Origin: Branchinecta lynchi
Taxonomy: Eukaryota; Arthropoda; Branchiopoda; Anostraca; Branchinectidae
Direction: 5' to 3'
Length of the DNA: 64,000 nt
NCBI GenBank assembly: GCA_023053575.1
Contig: JAKZAP010000021.1
Location: forward strand, 4,671,790 to 4,735,789
The notes under the pieces were generated by a model. That model was not told the origin of the DNA. It made no database searches and was given only the letters and a program-made list of their open reading frames with translations. The stretch's first letter is position 1. Each line of letters begins with the position of its first letter. This document shows positions 1-11,460 of the stretch, one piece after another. Both the position numbers and the translations under genes were made by a program.

Positions 1-121
1 TTCATCATCGGTTTTATAAATGACATGTTCTGCGACTAGTGGCAAGACCGGATGTAGTTTGAGACAACTCTGGCAGAAATCCAATGTCTGGGGGTCAGAA
101 ACAAGGATTTTAGGAAATTGG

Positions 122-142
122 CAATATTTCGGCCCTTCTTGG
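122..142 (-). repeat. Fragment of the hammerhead-like dispersed element
   Basis: The string ATATTTCGGCCCTTCTTGG is the same core found in the complete copies at 30430-30555 and 37325-37470. Only about 20 bp remain, immediately before the family B element that starts at 158. Confidence 0.5.
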
Positions 143-157
143 AAAGTTAAAAAAAAA

Positions 158-1324
158 ACAAGACCAAAGGTGTCGATGGGATCCCAAAAATCTAATATTT
201 CATTCAGACAATCGAGTCTTGTCTTAGCCAGATCCAGTGTTGGACAGGCTAATCATCCGAGAAAACCAAGTTCAGATATACCTCTATAAGCCATATCTAT
301 TTTGACGATACTGACCGAGACTTCCTGCCGATTTCCGAGCGAACTACTAGTCCAGCAAAAAAAAAATACAGAAACAAAACTAGCGTATCTCCTTATCCCT
401 ATAAAGAACATCTAATCTACTTTGAATAAAAGTTTGACTCTTAAAAAAAAAATTCCGGTTACGTAACCGGATTCCGGAATAATTATATGTCCGGGTAAAA
501 AACCATTGTCATATACCAACTCAGCCTCTCTTCTTACCCCTTAATCTGTCATCTAATCGAACTTTTGCTTTTAACAAATTTTCCGGGCTTGGCCGGATTC
601 CGGACGAACTAGTTGTCCGGCGAGAAAATGATTTTCACCATCGTATTCGGCATGTCTTTTTACCCATAAATCAAACATTTAATCAACTTCAAATTAAACT
701 TTTACTTTTAACCAACTTTCCGGTTTTCGCCGATTCCGGGCGAACTACATGTCTAGGTAGAAAATTGTTTTCACATAAGTGTTCAGCATTTCTTCTTGCC
801 CTAAATCGAACATCTAATCAACTCGAAATAAAACTTTTAATTTTAACAAACCTTCCGGTTTCGGCCAGATTCCGGGCGAACTACTTGTCCGTCAAGAAAA
901 TGGTTTTCACCATCGTCTTCAGCATGTCTTCCTACCCCTAAATCGAACATCTAATCAACTTCAAATAAAACTTTTACTTTTAACAAACTTTCCGGTTTTA
1001 GCCGGATTCCGGGCGTTATACTCTTCCGATGACAGAATGATTTTCACCCCCGTGCTCAGCATGTCTTCTTACCCCATAATCGACTATTACATTAGCTGTT
1101 TCAAAAATATTTTGTTTGCCCCTTAATTTGAACCCCCTCCCCCACCCCTAAATGTAGGGCTGCAAAGCCCATCTAAGAACTCGACTGGTCCGACGACCCA
1201 ACGAATCCTCACACCAAGTCTCATCAAAATATTTCGTTCCCTTCGGGAGTTATTGTGCTTACAGACGGACAACTTTTGCGATGTCACAGGTATCCCTCCA
1301 CTTACGTTTTGGGATCCCAAAAAT
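158..1324 (+). mobile_element. Family B interspersed element, full-length copy
   Basis: The copy starts AACAAGACCAAAGG followed by GATGGGATCCCAAAAA and ends TTACGTTTTGGGATCCC. The same two ends recur at 26588-27388, 39993-41047 and 50035-50995, and inverted at 62536-63467. Between them are imperfect tandem units of about 135 bp, visible from about 581 to 1010, each with a TCCGG...CCGGATTCCGGGCGAACTA segment and ending in TTTTAACAAACTT. There is no convincing protein. GGGATCCC near both ends gives subterminal inverted repeats, as in Helentron-like non-autonomous elements. The class is inferred; the repeat family itself is directly seen. Confidence 0.8.
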
Positions 1325-1970
1325 AAGAACTTCGTACTTGAAGTACTGCAAGTTTCTTCTGAGATCCACTATGGGTCAGAAACACTTCAGTTTGTAATCG
1401 TAATCGGATTATTGACCCCGCACTACGTCTGGAGAAAATTGAAAAAAGAGCTCGAACACGAGCTGCCAGAAATTTGTGTGATTACACATTAACCCGTATT
1501 GTCTATGCTGACTTCTTCACCATTTAGACAGCACGCGTAGATACTATGTTTTATTTAGGTATGTGTGTTATGTTCAATTCTTTTTCTTCTTTTGTTTTTT
1601 CTTTTCTTTTATATGTACTCCGCTTTTTTCACTTTGTTGTTCACGGGCAAAAAAGTAAAAAAAAAAAAAAAAAAAAAATTCGTCAAGTTCCATCAAACAT
1701 GAATAATTGATATTATTCCTAGAGCACAACAGTGAAAGCCACAGGCCGGCTGTTTCTTTCCCTCTGTTCAATTATCCAATAAATGTGTCAGTTGTAGCAA
1801 ATGGGATCTAGGCAGAAGGAATTTATTATCCGGCGCAATCAACAGGTGGTCATGTAAATTTTATCTACTAATCAAGACATTTTTTTTTAATTTGGCAGCA
1901 TCACACCCGTCTGAATCTCCCTTATCAGCAAGTTGTAGAGGGGTCGAACACTCTCTTCTCTAGTGATTTA
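1325..1970. other. Gene-free AT-rich stretch with homopolymer tracts
   Basis: No splice-bounded exon or known protein was seen. A T/C-rich run at about 1578-1615 and an A-tract at about 1657-1678 stand out. Apparent short ORFs here run through these tracts and are not credible genes. Confidence 0.6.
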
Positions 1971-1973
1971 TTT

Positions 1974-2560
1974 TGTTATCCCAAAACGTAATTGACGGGA
2001 TGCCTATGATTTCGTGAAAGTTGTCCGTCTGTTAGCACGATAACACTCGAAGTGGTTGAGGCATAAAAGTTGCGTTTTTACAGATACCTTGGTATCTGTT
2101 ACCATGGTAACTGGATCTGCAATTAGTCGTTTTTGCAGTTATAGTGGTATCTGACATACGGTTGCTCTGCAAGAACGAAAATTGCCGAAATTGCGCTTTT
2201 CGAAGTCATCCCAAAAGAAAAACTGATATTCAGTCACATCACTAAGTGCCAAACTTCTTTCCCAGCAATTTGACAAAAATTGATGAAAGTGAGATGACTT
2301 TTCCGATAACACGATCAGTTACCACGGTCGGACCGTGGTATCTGAATATCAGATACCACGATAACTGCAAAAACGCCTTTTGACCGTGGTATCAGATACC
2401 ACGATAACTGCAAAAACGACTTTAGACCGTGGTATCGCAAAAACACGACTATTGTATTCAAACTTCGCATGAGGACTCTTTGTGTCAAAGTACAGGTCAA
2501 GTTCAAAGTTGGACTCTGTAGCTCTAAATTTATAGATGGGGGATGGCGAACAAAAATATT
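1974..2560 (-). mobile_element. Family B terminal fragment carrying a nested palindromic element
   Basis: Read in the minus orientation of family B, the segment begins ATCCCAAAACGTAATTGACG and continues with the family's GTCCGTCTGTTAGCACGATAACACTCGAAG signature. It resumes at about 2455 with AAACTTCGCATGAGGACTC and the conserved stretch to about 2560. The middle is interrupted by the inverted-repeat element at 2068-2450. Confidence 0.65.
2068..2450. mobile_element. Palindromic MITE (AGTTGCGTTTTT ends) inside family B
   Basis: The left end reads AGTTGCGTTTTTACAGATACC. The right end, reverse-complemented, reads AGTCGTGTTTTTGCGATACC. Inside are several inverted copies of CAGATACCACGATAACTGC and CCGTGGTATC, so the element can fold on itself. 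The ends resemble those of the larger foldback at 5829-6314, suggesting one family. It interrupts a family B copy and is therefore younger. Confidence 0.6.
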
Positions 2561-2855
2561 TTTATAGTTAAAATCTCTTAAGTTAGTTCTTATCCCCGAT
2601 TAGGACCTCTAATCCGAAACTTAGGAGAAACAAACAATATCGGATATGGATTCGGCATGCCTCCTTACTCATTAAATAGACCATCTCAATGGCTTAAAAA
2701 ATCTCGGACAGAGTTGATACGGAATAGGCTATCTAGACTATATATATATTATATATGCTGACAGATCTTTCACTGGAAAGATCTCGAACACATTCTGCCA
2801 ATTTTATCCAACTGAATGCCCGTTCGGAATCGGTTAAGAAGCCAAACAAAAGGTC

Positions 2856-2923
2856 TTGCCGACTACCAAGAATCGAACCCACGGCCACTGGGACCAAGAA
2901 CGCTACCCCAGCACCAAACAGCC
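2856..2923 (-). repeat. tRNA-like sequence, probable SINE head
   Basis: On the minus strand a box A-like TTGGTGCTGGGGTAGCG is followed by a canonical box B, GTGGGTTCGATTC. The spacing fits a tRNA-derived pol III promoter, but the acceptor and anticodon stems do not close well. I read it as a tRNA-related SINE fragment, not a functional tRNA. Confidence 0.35.
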
Positions 2924-3044
2924 TTGTAAGACAAAGATAATTGTCAGCTTTAAAAGTTTATCCGAAAAGGGTTGAGATGGGACAATCTGGTTATTCACAT
3001 AAAGAGGCTTACAAAAATATGACATAATATAAAATATATATTCG

Positions 3045-3600
3045 TATTATAAAAATAATACGAAAAATAATTTTGTCGACGGACTATAGTTCACCCAGAA
3101 TTCGGCAAAAACCGGAAAATTTTTGAAAAGTAAAAACTGAATCTAAAGTTAATTAGCGGTTCGATCTAGGGTTAATGAGACATGCTAAACCTGAATATGA
3201 AATTTATGTTCTTGCCGTACAAGTGGTTCACCCAGAATCCGGAACATTTTTATAAGTTGAAATTTAATCTGAAGTTGATTAGAGGTTTGATTTTAGGCCA
3301 GGAGACAGGCTGAATCCGAATATGAAAAATATTTTCTTGCCGGTCAAGTAGTTGTCCCGGAATCCGACCACAGAAAGCAATGAAGCATGAAGTTTTAAAA
3401 CACAATGATACTGTCGATATAGGGTGAGGAAACATGCTGTTGCAGCGTTCGAACATACCAAAGATTGATTAGAGATACGGTATCGGGGTAAGGAGACATG
3501 CTGCATCAGGTTTTGAACTTTATTTTCTTGACGGATAAAGCCGGCAACATTTGCCAAAACACGGAAATTTGGATCGAAAGGTTCACTTCTCGGAGTCACT
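3045..3600 (-). mobile_element. Family B fragment (degenerate units)
   Basis: Several about 135-bp units of family B occur in reverse orientation, recognised by AGTTCACCCAGAATTCGG, GAAGTTGATTAGAGG and AAGGAGACATGCTG motifs. Terminal sequences are missing, so this is a truncated copy. Short ORFs here cross unit borders and are artefacts. Confidence 0.6.
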
Positions 3601-4292
3601 AGCTCTTTTGCTCATGCAGTTGGCCGAGAGCAGCCTACTTCTAAAAGCAGGAATTTGTTCAATTGGCCAAGTTGGTCTGAATTATTAGAGACAGTTGTGT
3701 AGCGGATGCTATATACGTTCATGTTCTTACTGGCATTTAGCTCAAGTTGACTAGGTGTAGCGGATGCTGTATTACATCGTTTGCCCCCGGGGTGTGCAAT
3801 GACTCTGAGTGGAATGAATATTGTTTGATTGATAGTATACTGGGGAAGCGCGCAGAGAGAAGCGTCAATGTTTTGTTGAAATAAGATTTAAGAAACTGGA
3901 ATAATCCAATAGTTTTGGTGACGATCCAGCGCATGTTGGAGTAAACCTCCACGTGGAATCCATATCTGAACTTGGTTACAGGTTAAAGCAAAGACCGGAA
4001 ATCTACAAGATTCGCTTGTCTAGATCAAGTGTTTCAGTAAATATTCTATAACTTTTATCGAACAGGTATGCAATGCATACCTTCCTATGCCCCACAGGAA
4101 GTTATTTGTGACAATTACTTTTGTGTAGCTTGTTACGAAGCCGTAACTGCCTCCGCAGATGTTCATCGATCACTTTTCCTCAAATAGTTGAAAGTAGAAG
4201 CTGACCTCCAAAAAAATGAATTAAGAAAAAAGTTTCAGTAAAAAAAATACAACAGAACTTAAAAAATAAAATTAGAAAAAAAAGGTTGAAAA

Positions 4293-4722
4293 ATTACTGG
4301 ACATTTTACTCTCTTAGACAACCAGTCTATGCCCTAGGTCATACTTGTTACAGTAAGATTACCACTTAAAATACAGCTTGTCAACTGAAACAACAATCTA
4401 CCCTTGATTCCAAAAGCTAGTTATTCAGCATTGAAAAAATTACAGAACATCTCACTCTCATAGACAACCCGCCTATTCCCCACAATTAGATTTCCACTGA
4501 AAATACAGCTTGTCAACAGAAACAACATCCTACTATCCCTTGCTTTCCAAAGGCTAGTTATTCAGCATTGAACAAATGACAACATCTTACTCTCATAGAC
4601 AACCAGCCTATGCTCTAGGTCATACCATGACACAATCAGATTTCCACTGAAAATACAGCCTGTCAACTGGAAACAACATCCTACTACCCGTTGCTTTCCA
4701 AAGGCTAGGTATTCAGCATTGA
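4293..4722 (+). repeat. Tandem repeat, three units of about 140 bp
   Basis: Three successive units share CTCATAGACAACCAGCCTATG, CACTGAAAATACAGC and GGCTAGTTATTCAGCATTGA. Units begin near 4293, 4438 and 4575. The third is the most divergent in its spacer. No coding potential was seen. Confidence 0.8.
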
Positions 4723-5251
4723 TCACTGTCTTTGTTCTGGAATTATCTTGTTCAGGAGGGAACACGCGCGGTTTGTTATTGTTCACTTTTTACTTCAGTG
4801 GCCCGTAGGGTTGTCATTTTAGTGGATCTATTAGTTGGTTTTCATCACCGCTAGATAGCATCTGAGTCGCCAAAAAAGTAAAAGACTATATTGGTAGAAA
4901 ATGAAGTGCTTTAGTCTCAACAGTAGTCATTTTAGTAGCTACAGTAGGCTTGGGTTGCTACTTTACTAATATGAAATTTTCTACCCTATTAGCGAAAAAG
5001 TAGGCTACAACAGAAGAGGAATAAGACCTACCTATACAATATTCTGTTCGAAAAAGTTATAATAGTTAACATACCTTCATCTCGGTTCATATCGGTAGAA
5101 CAACCTCTACGGCCATTGAAAAATATCAAGCTCGATGTCTAAAGTTAACCTTTGATATTTTGGGTCCCATCGAAACCTTTAGTCTTGTTACTATTGATGA
5201 TAATCATAATTATACCTGTCAAGGTAAGCACAAGGAATAAAGACCCGACAA

Positions 5252-5414
5252 CAGGCCCGTATCCAGGAATTTATTTCGGGGGGTGGGGGTTGCCTGCTGG
5301 TCGGACAAAAAAAGAACAAAAAAGGTATAGATCAGAGGGAAAAGCCTATAAAAATGATTATTTTTGCATGTTTCGGGGGGAGGGTGTCAACCCCCCCCCC
5401 TGGATACGGCTTTG
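5252..5414. mobile_element. hAT-type MITE with 8-bp target duplication
   Basis: The ends are CAGGCCCGTATCCAGG and CCTGGATACGGCTTTG (inverted). Both flanks carry the same 8 bp, CCCGACAA (5244-5251 and 5415-5422). An 8-bp duplication and CAGG...CCTG ends fit hAT elements. The interior is non-coding with a G-run after the left end and a C-run before the right end. A second copy with its own 8-bp duplication lies at 52136-52303. Confidence 0.9.
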
Positions 5415-5828
5415 CCCGACAAGTATCCATTTTTAGCTGTGAAGAAACGAAAGCTGATACAACAACTGAAGTTTTTATTCAAATGCAGATTACCTCCGAT
5501 TACCCGTTCTAAAGTTAAGCATGTTACTAGTTTCCGGATTTCCTATCCCTCCAACACTCAACAGACAAGACGAGTAATGTAATCTGTTGTGGCGACAAAC
5601 CTTCTGCATCACTTTTTTCTTTATCATCTACCATTGGAAAGTAGAGCAGGTGCTTTTTTGGCGGTTTTTCGGCTCTTCCTTTCAATACTTGTTGTGCATA
5701 ACATTTCGTGTTCGTTAGTGAAGGCCTTCCCTCTTTAGGCACTTTTCTGCTCTTTCTCTGCAGCGAATTCTGGAGTCTCAGAACCTTCTGCTGCCTGTGC
5801 CGCACATGAGGCTGACGCTTCCAATATG

Positions 5829-6314
5829 AGTTGCGTTTTTATCGAAGTTTTGTTCGCCGTTAGCGTAGCCGGTTGCTTAATTTCCGTTTTCAAACGCCGT
5901 CGAAGTTCACCGTTTACTTAATTAGTGTTTTTGCGACTCCGGCGATCCCTGCCCGGTTTTTCTTCGAGGATTCAAAGCAAACTTCGAACTTACTAGCCCT
6001 CGAAGTTCGACGGTCAGAAGTTGCGTTTTTGATCGAAGTTTGAAGTTACCTTCAACCTCAAAGATCTCTGCTTAAATACCTTTTTTTGGTCGCCGGTCAC
6101 AGTTCCTTCGTCCTTCAAACTCTGACAGTCGAACTTCGTGCGCTAGCAAGTTCGGAGTTTGCTTGAATCGTCGAAGAAACGTTGACCTGGCAAGGATCGC
6201 CGGAGTCGTAAAAACACTAATTAAGCAAACGGTGAACTTTGACGGCGTTCAGAAACGGAAATTAAGCAACCGGCTAAGCGAACGGGGAACAAAACTTCGA
6301 TCAAAAACGCAACT
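5829..6314. mobile_element. Large foldback element (about 200-bp inverted arms)
   Basis: The left arm starts AGTTGCGTTTTTATCGAAG. The right arm, reverse-complemented, starts AGTTGCGTTTTTGATCGAAG and matches it for roughly 190-200 bp, including CCGGTTGCTTAATTTCCG and CTTAATTAGTGTTTTT. A loop of about 80-100 bp lies near 6025-6112. ATG on both sides (5826-5828 and 6315-6317) may be the target duplication. A 127-aa reading frame through the right arm is a by-product of the palindrome. Confidence 0.8.
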
Positions 6315-6409
6315 ATGGTTGTCCTGGGGAAGCTGCCCTTTTGCAATGTTTCCCCAGTTCTGTTATACAGTTTTCCCGGTGTTGTTGTTAATTTTATTTT
6401 GTTTGTTTT

Positions 6410-6625
6410 TGTTGTTTAAAGCTGTACATGGCCTCAAGCTGGAAAATGAACTTGAAGTTAAAAAAAAAAAAAATTGTTCATTTTCGAGCTCGAGCCTAAG
6501 AGGATCCTTGCCAACAATGGCGAAATATCGCTCTAATAAAATTTAGCTGACGTATCCGTTTTGCAGTGTCGATTGTCAATTGTCCAATTTAATTCGCAGT
6601 CAGCTTGGGCTGAAGGAATGTATCT
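6410..6625 (+). repeat. Degenerate copy of the hammerhead-like element
   Basis: Recognisable pieces occur in the family's order: GAGCCTAAGAGGATCCTTGCC, GGCGAAATATCGCTC, TAGCTGACGTATCCGTTTTG and TCGCAGTCAGCTTGGGCTGA. The core CTGANGA is changed to CTAAGA, so any catalytic fold would be lost here. Confidence 0.6.
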
Positions 6626-6629
6626 TAAG

Positions 6630-8120
6630 TTGGTTTTCGTGGCGGAAAAGTATTCAACCCTGAAACACCCATTCTAACGCTTCATGTTGAAATAACAATA
6701 ATGGATTCAAAGCCGAAGGGCCATATACAAACAGTAAAATATGAATCTTCATTATAACATCTGACTTCACACTACAAAGGGAATGTAGGCGGGGGAAGGC
6801 ACCGGTTTCCGTGTGTTAGAATATTAAAATCACCGGGAAGGACTGTACACCAAGTTCCGCGAAGTGGGTAACCCCTCGAATGTTCCTTCTCTGTCCTCCT
6901 CAGCTGGAATTTGTGATTCTTTCAAAATAAACAGGTGCGTCTCTTCCAGAGTTCTTTTGAGAGTTCCAGTGTAAATACACAACTTGTTCTCCGGACACAC
7001 ACACCGCTCTATCTGTAGTATTCTTCTACAGAAGGGAAATCCCCAATCAAGTGCCATGAAGTGTGTTGTTTTGATGAGAGGAAATAAGTAGTGTTTTTTT
7101 TGGCGCGTAAAAAAATCGATCTATTCCATCTGACAAGGGATATGTAAGGTTACCGGTAAGAGGAACAAGAATAATAAAGAGCGAAGGACTTAAGAAATTC
7201 TGAAGAGAGGAACGGTTTGCTCTAAAAGGTGGATACTGTCTTTTGTAATTTGTGAGTTAGTTGACTGGTGCTGGGGTTTTGGAGAAAAATGTACAGTTGT
7301 GTTGATGATCATCATTCCATATCTGCGGGCAATGGCTTATCCCCCGTTTAGCGCCACATCACTCAGTTTCTTTAAACGGTAAAAGTAAAAAGTAAGTATT
7401 ACTGTTGTTGAGTTATTAGTATTATTAAAAGCTGTGTTCCCTTTAATTTTCATGACACATATGACTAAAACTGATCGTCAATACGGATTGAGTTTTTTTA
7501 CTCACTTAATTTTTCCGAAAATTCTTTGAAGCGAAAAATAGCATAGAAACCTTGGTTTAACTTCATACCTTCCCAAAAAAAAACTACACAGTCATGCAAT
7601 TTCATAATATGCTATTACCTTAAATTACCTGTTTGGTTCGAAATTATTCAGTGAAACGTTCGCGTCCTTATGTACACTATCCGGCTAGTGCACATCACCT
7701 CGGTTTTAGACTATTCAAAAAAGTAGACTATTCAAGTCGGATGATCGTTTTCAGTAATCTAACTTGCATCAACTCTTCCAAGCAAAAACAAAACTTGAAA
7801 ATCAAGGTTCCCTTGCCGCTGAGGCAGTCAACCAATTGGTCTACTTTTTGAACAAGTCATTCCGACTTTAGACGAAAGCCTTTTTTCTGCTGGACAAATT
7901 AAGGTAACAGACGACACTGCGGTTATACCCACTATTTAATTACAATCGTAAGATAAATAGTTACATTTTCTTATAACCGCTAGTCTTAATTTTAAGATTG
8001 TTTTATAGAGGCCAATGGGGTAGTTTGTGCATTATATTATTGTTAATAAGTGTCGGTTGAACTTGAGGATGTGTATCCCTTTCGTCAACCTTTCAGTTAA
8101 GTTGTTTTTTTTGTTTTGGC
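6630..8120. other. Gene-free stretch
   Basis: I see no exon, RNA gene or clear repeat boundary. The region is AT-rich with short A and T runs. The small ORFs present show no family resemblance. Confidence 0.5.
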
Positions 8121-8125
8121 TTTTT

Positions 8126-8520
8126 GGATCCCACCACCTAAGTGGACGGATACCTGTGAGTGGTTCCACCCTTCTAACAACAGTAACTATTAGTTATTAT
8201 TTTCCAACCTCGTAAAAAGTTACTACGCTGACCGTTCCAACCTTCTCGAAATAGTAAATAATAGTAACTCTTTGATTACCATTACTCGGGAGCGTAGTAA
8301 GCGTGGAACTACGCATCTCTGTAACGTGATTCGTCGGATTTGCCCGTGGCATGAGTTCCAGCCTTGACGGCAAAAAGCCAGAATTCGTGACGTCAGGCGT
8401 AGTAACTGTGGTAAGTAGGGTGGAACACGCTCTATGACTTCGTAAAAGTTGTCCGTCCGCCTGTCCGTCCATCTGGAAGCACGATGACTGTCGAAGGGGA
8501 TGAGAAATGTTCAGGTATCT
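8126..8520 (-). mobile_element. Family B end fragment split by a MITE
   Basis: The family B head GGATCCCACCACCTAAGTGG runs to 8157 and resumes at 8433 with TATGACTTCGTAAAAGTTG and the GTCCGTCC...GCACGATGACTGTCGAAG signature. The gap is filled by the MITE at 8158-8432. Confidence 0.7.
8158..8432. mobile_element. MITE family D, copy 1 (3-bp target duplication)
   Basis: The ends GAGTGGTTCCACCCTTCT and GGGTGGAACACGCTC are inverted repeats. The flanks TGT and TAT fit a 3-bp duplication of the TAT present in intact family B copies (CCTATGAC). Internal short inverted motifs such as AGTAACTATTAGTTACT recur in the copies at 9460-9755 and 28633-28937. Confidence 0.8.
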
Positions 8521-8879
8521 TCATAATTATTGCCTGCCTGTTTCCCAACGGCAGAAAATTTCCCTGTAAACCCATTTATGATTTTAGCTCTTGTCTATTT
8601 AGGCTCGCTGTAAAATACGCTTGTTCTCGCAGCATACTGAAACCAGAGCTGAACTTTATTTCCTACCGGGAAAGAAGGACAGGAGAACACAGCTAAAACA
8701 AGGAATCTCGTAAAGGGAGATGCGAGAGACAGGGTTTAACATATATGCTGAATCCATTAGGTAACATTAAGATAGATAAGATAAGATATATTCCAGTAAA
8801 AGCACAGAGGCCATGGGAAAAAATAAACACAAACAAAAACCAAATAAATGGTAACCATGTTACATATTCCTGTACAGGA

Positions 8880-9098
8880 ACCTTTCTCTATGGTTCATCG
8901 AAACCGAAAGGAATCTTGGTTTATGTACTTGTTTTCTCAGATGATCAGCCGTCCGACCGTAATTTTTCAATAAATATTTAAAAATATTTAAGCGGTCTGA
9001 CGAAGACCGGATCTCTCTACAAGTCCCGATTATCTGGATAAAAAATCCAATATACATTAAAGTTTTCGGATCCCGTCGAAACCTTTGGTCTTGTTTTC
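8880..9098 (-). mobile_element. Family B 3'-terminal fragment
   Basis: It carries the terminal portion GACGAAGACCGGATCTCTC...ATCCCGTCGAAACCTTTGGTCTTGTT, which is the conserved end of family B in reverse orientation. Confidence 0.65.
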
Positions 9099-9134
9099 TG
9101 AGTGACTGGTAAGTCTGCTAGTGTCTTCTTCAGT

Positions 9135-9182
9135 GACATTTCGGCCTTCTTTGGCAAGGGTCCTCCTCGGGCTGTAGCTGGA
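9135..9182 (-). repeat. Fragment of the hammerhead-like element
   Basis: The minus strand reads CCGAGGAGGACCCTTGCCAAAGAAGGCCGAAATGTC in overlapping pieces. This is a diverged version of the core seen at 30430-30555. Confidence 0.5.
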
Positions 9183-9459
9183 AGAAATGAACCTGGAATA
9201 AATAAATTAATCTTTAAGCAACTATAAGTATATTATTTGGGGAAGAGAAAGAAAGAAATTGCTTAAATTGCTGAAGGGGAAAAATTATGCTGAGATTTAA
9301 TTTTTAAGATGCTGCTCGATTAGGTCGTTGACGATATGACAACGCTGAGAATAGCACTTGGAATAAATATTTCGAAAATACTTCAAACCTCTGGAATCTG
9401 GAGTGAATAAACTTTGAAACTGATTGGATACTGCCTTCTCGAGCGTCCAGTCTTGCCAC

Positions 9460-9755
9460 ATAGACCGTTTCCATCCTAACCATCCTACTTACCGTAGTTG
9501 CTACGCATGACGTCACGATTTTTGGCTTTTTGCCGTAAGGCTGGAACGATTTTTCTATTTTTCAGCAGAATATCATGTCACGGGCGAATCCGACCAATCA
9601 CGTTACAGAGATCCATAGTTACTACGCTTCCGAGCGTGGTAAGCAAATAGTTACTATTTCGAGAAGGTTGGAACGGTCAGCGTAGTAACTTTTGGTGAGG
9701 TTGGAACGGAAATAGTAACTAATAGTAACTATTTGTAGAAGGGTGGAACACGCTC
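9460..9755. mobile_element. MITE family D, copy 2 (decayed left end)
   Basis: The right end GGGTGGAACACGCTC is intact. The left end is degraded around TTTCCATCCTAACCATCC. The interior matches the copy at 28633-28937, including GCATGACGTCACG, CCGACCAATCACGTTACAGAG and TCAGCGTAGTAACTTTT. Confidence 0.75.
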
Positions 9756-10010
9756 AAAGTTGTCTCGCATGATTAAGAGCGAACACTGTTCGGACTTGTT
9801 TGAATAGTGCTAGTGTGGCAGGATCAGCTTAATTGGATTATTTGAAGCTGAGCGTGACAATGCAGGGTGGGATGTAAGGAGACGAGAACTCATCTCAAAT
9901 CATGAAGGAATAAAGAAAATCTGGCGCTAATCCCCGGCCTATCATTAGACATTGGACCAATTAAGAATTTGTCCAGTTATTGATTATTCAATTATCCAAT
10001 TATTTAATTA

Positions 10011-10546
10011 TTGGACAATTTGAATGAGAGGTTTTTGGTGATGGCAGACCTTCTGATTGCAGACAAAAGAGGGGATGCGATGGAATTGGAGCTAAGGAAT
10101 TTAAATTTAGTTCTGCACAATGTCGCGAACCCATCACCTCACCGTTCATTGAGCTGGGAACTACTCAATTTACTTAATTGGTGTCTTCCCAGCCTGACTA
10201 TTTTACAAAGTGACATTAAGGAGTTCTACCGTCTAATGTCAGGACCAGGGATTTTGAAGCTAAACGCAGTAGAGCTTCGCAACATCGTCCTCATGAATAG
10301 CCGAGCTTTGAAGACAGAAGGAGTAATCGTCACTCCGTACTACACAGAAGCCCAGAGGGAAGCAATAAAAAACCTCCGGCCACTTCCAAGCAAATCCAGG
10401 ACAACAAGCCTTTGAGATTCCGTGGGGCAAGCTTGTCGTGGACGGAAAGCTTCTCATGTGTGATTGGGAAAACCGCGAAGTGTGGGAAGTCCAGCGTAGT
10501 ACCAGGGACCCATACATTTCCTAGTAAGTTTCCTTACAGGGGGCCA
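10011..10546 (+). pseudogene. LINE ORF1-like fragment with one frameshift
   Basis: A 134-codon frame runs to 10415 with a coiled-coil-like acidic N-terminal part and, at its C-terminus, the pattern LRNIVLMNSRALKTEG followed by VTPYYTEAQREAIKNLRP. That pattern (helix, then a T-P-x-Q-R-E-A motif) is typical of the nucleic-acid-binding ORF1 tail of some non-LTR elements. After a frameshift near 10400 the next frame continues FEIPWGKLVVDGKLLMCDWE up to a stop at about 10524. No genuine start codon is evident. Assignment to LINE ORF1 rests on motif resemblance only. A diverged copy on the opposite strand lies at 11815-12140. Confidence 0.45.
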
Positions 10547-10589
10547 GTCTTTTTCTATGCTTCTATGTTGCTATGTTGCCCGAGCCACA

Positions 10590-11240
10590 GCTAGTTTCCA
10601 AAAATTCCGCTTGGGTCGAATCGGCGTTCTTGCTCAGATAGAAAAAATTTGTTCCCACAAGTTTCAAGAACACAGAAGCCTTCGGCAAATCGGGTTTTTT
10701 TATAGGCAAGAAATGAAATCCTGCAAACATTTTTGGGGCAAAACACAGAAGAAATCGAATTCCGCATGCTGTTGTTGCTCCTCAGTAATCCAGAAGAAAT
10801 AATTTGTTTAATGCTTTTGTCGCGCGTTGATTGACTCGTTAGCAAATTGGGTTCTTTTTATACGCAAGAAAGAAAATCCTGCAAACATTTGTCGGTCAAA
10901 ACAATGAATAAATCAAATTCTGCATGCTTTTATTGTGCCTTGGTAATCCAGAAGAAATATTGTTTTTAGGTTTTTGTCGGTCAACTCGTCATCACATCAG
11001 GTTCTTTTTAAGCGCAAGAAAGAGAATCCTGCAAACTTTGTCGGGCGCACCCGGGAAGTTCAAGTCTTATCGGGCATTAATTTTACACGTAAGAAATTAA
11101 GTTCTGTACAGTTTAGTGGAGCAAAACATAGAAAAATCAAATAACACGTAAGAAATCAAGTTCTGTACAGTTTAGTGGAGCAAAACATAGAAAAAATCAA
11201 ATGCGCGATGGTTTTGTCGGGCGTCAGTATTCTCGTCGGC
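10590..11240 (+). repeat. Tandem repeat of about 130-150 bp units
   Basis: Units repeat CGCAAGAAAGAAAATCCTGC, TTTGTCGGGCAAAACA, AATCAAATTCTGCATGC and TAATCCAGAAGAAAT, with units near 10690, 10860 and 11010 and shorter ones at 11090-11210. The array lies between the two inverted ORF1-like fragments. Confidence 0.7.
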
Positions 11241-11339
11241 ACATCAGGTTCTTTTTCCACATAAATTTGTGAATTGAGTACTTCGCTCCTACGGCTTTCA
11301 CTTCCAGTATGGAAACAGTTATATGAGCCTATTGATAGA

Positions 11340-11460
11340 GGGTAATATGGTCTTGGTTTTGTTTTGTTTTTCATTTTATTAGTGTCGTTATGTGTGTTCT
11401 CAAATTATGGTCTTAGTTACCGGAATAAAATGTATTGAATTGAATTGAATAAAAAATCAA
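11340..11460 (+). mobile_element. LINE 3' end
   Basis: T/G-rich 3' UTR sequence ends in GGAATAAAATGTATTGAATTGAATTGAATAAAAAA. The GAATT microsatellite-like tail after an AATAAA signal is the usual end of CR1/L2-type non-LTR elements. Confidence 0.5.

Noticed and set aside
6163..6546. 127-codon + strand ORF
   Set aside because: Its first half is the right arm of the foldback element and its second half runs into a hammerhead-like repeat and an A-tract.
9860..10020. Start region of a host gene before the 10011 ORF
   Set aside because: AT-rich sequence with TTATTGATTATTCAATTATCC palindromes but no promoter or Met in good context; the protein resembles LINE ORF1.
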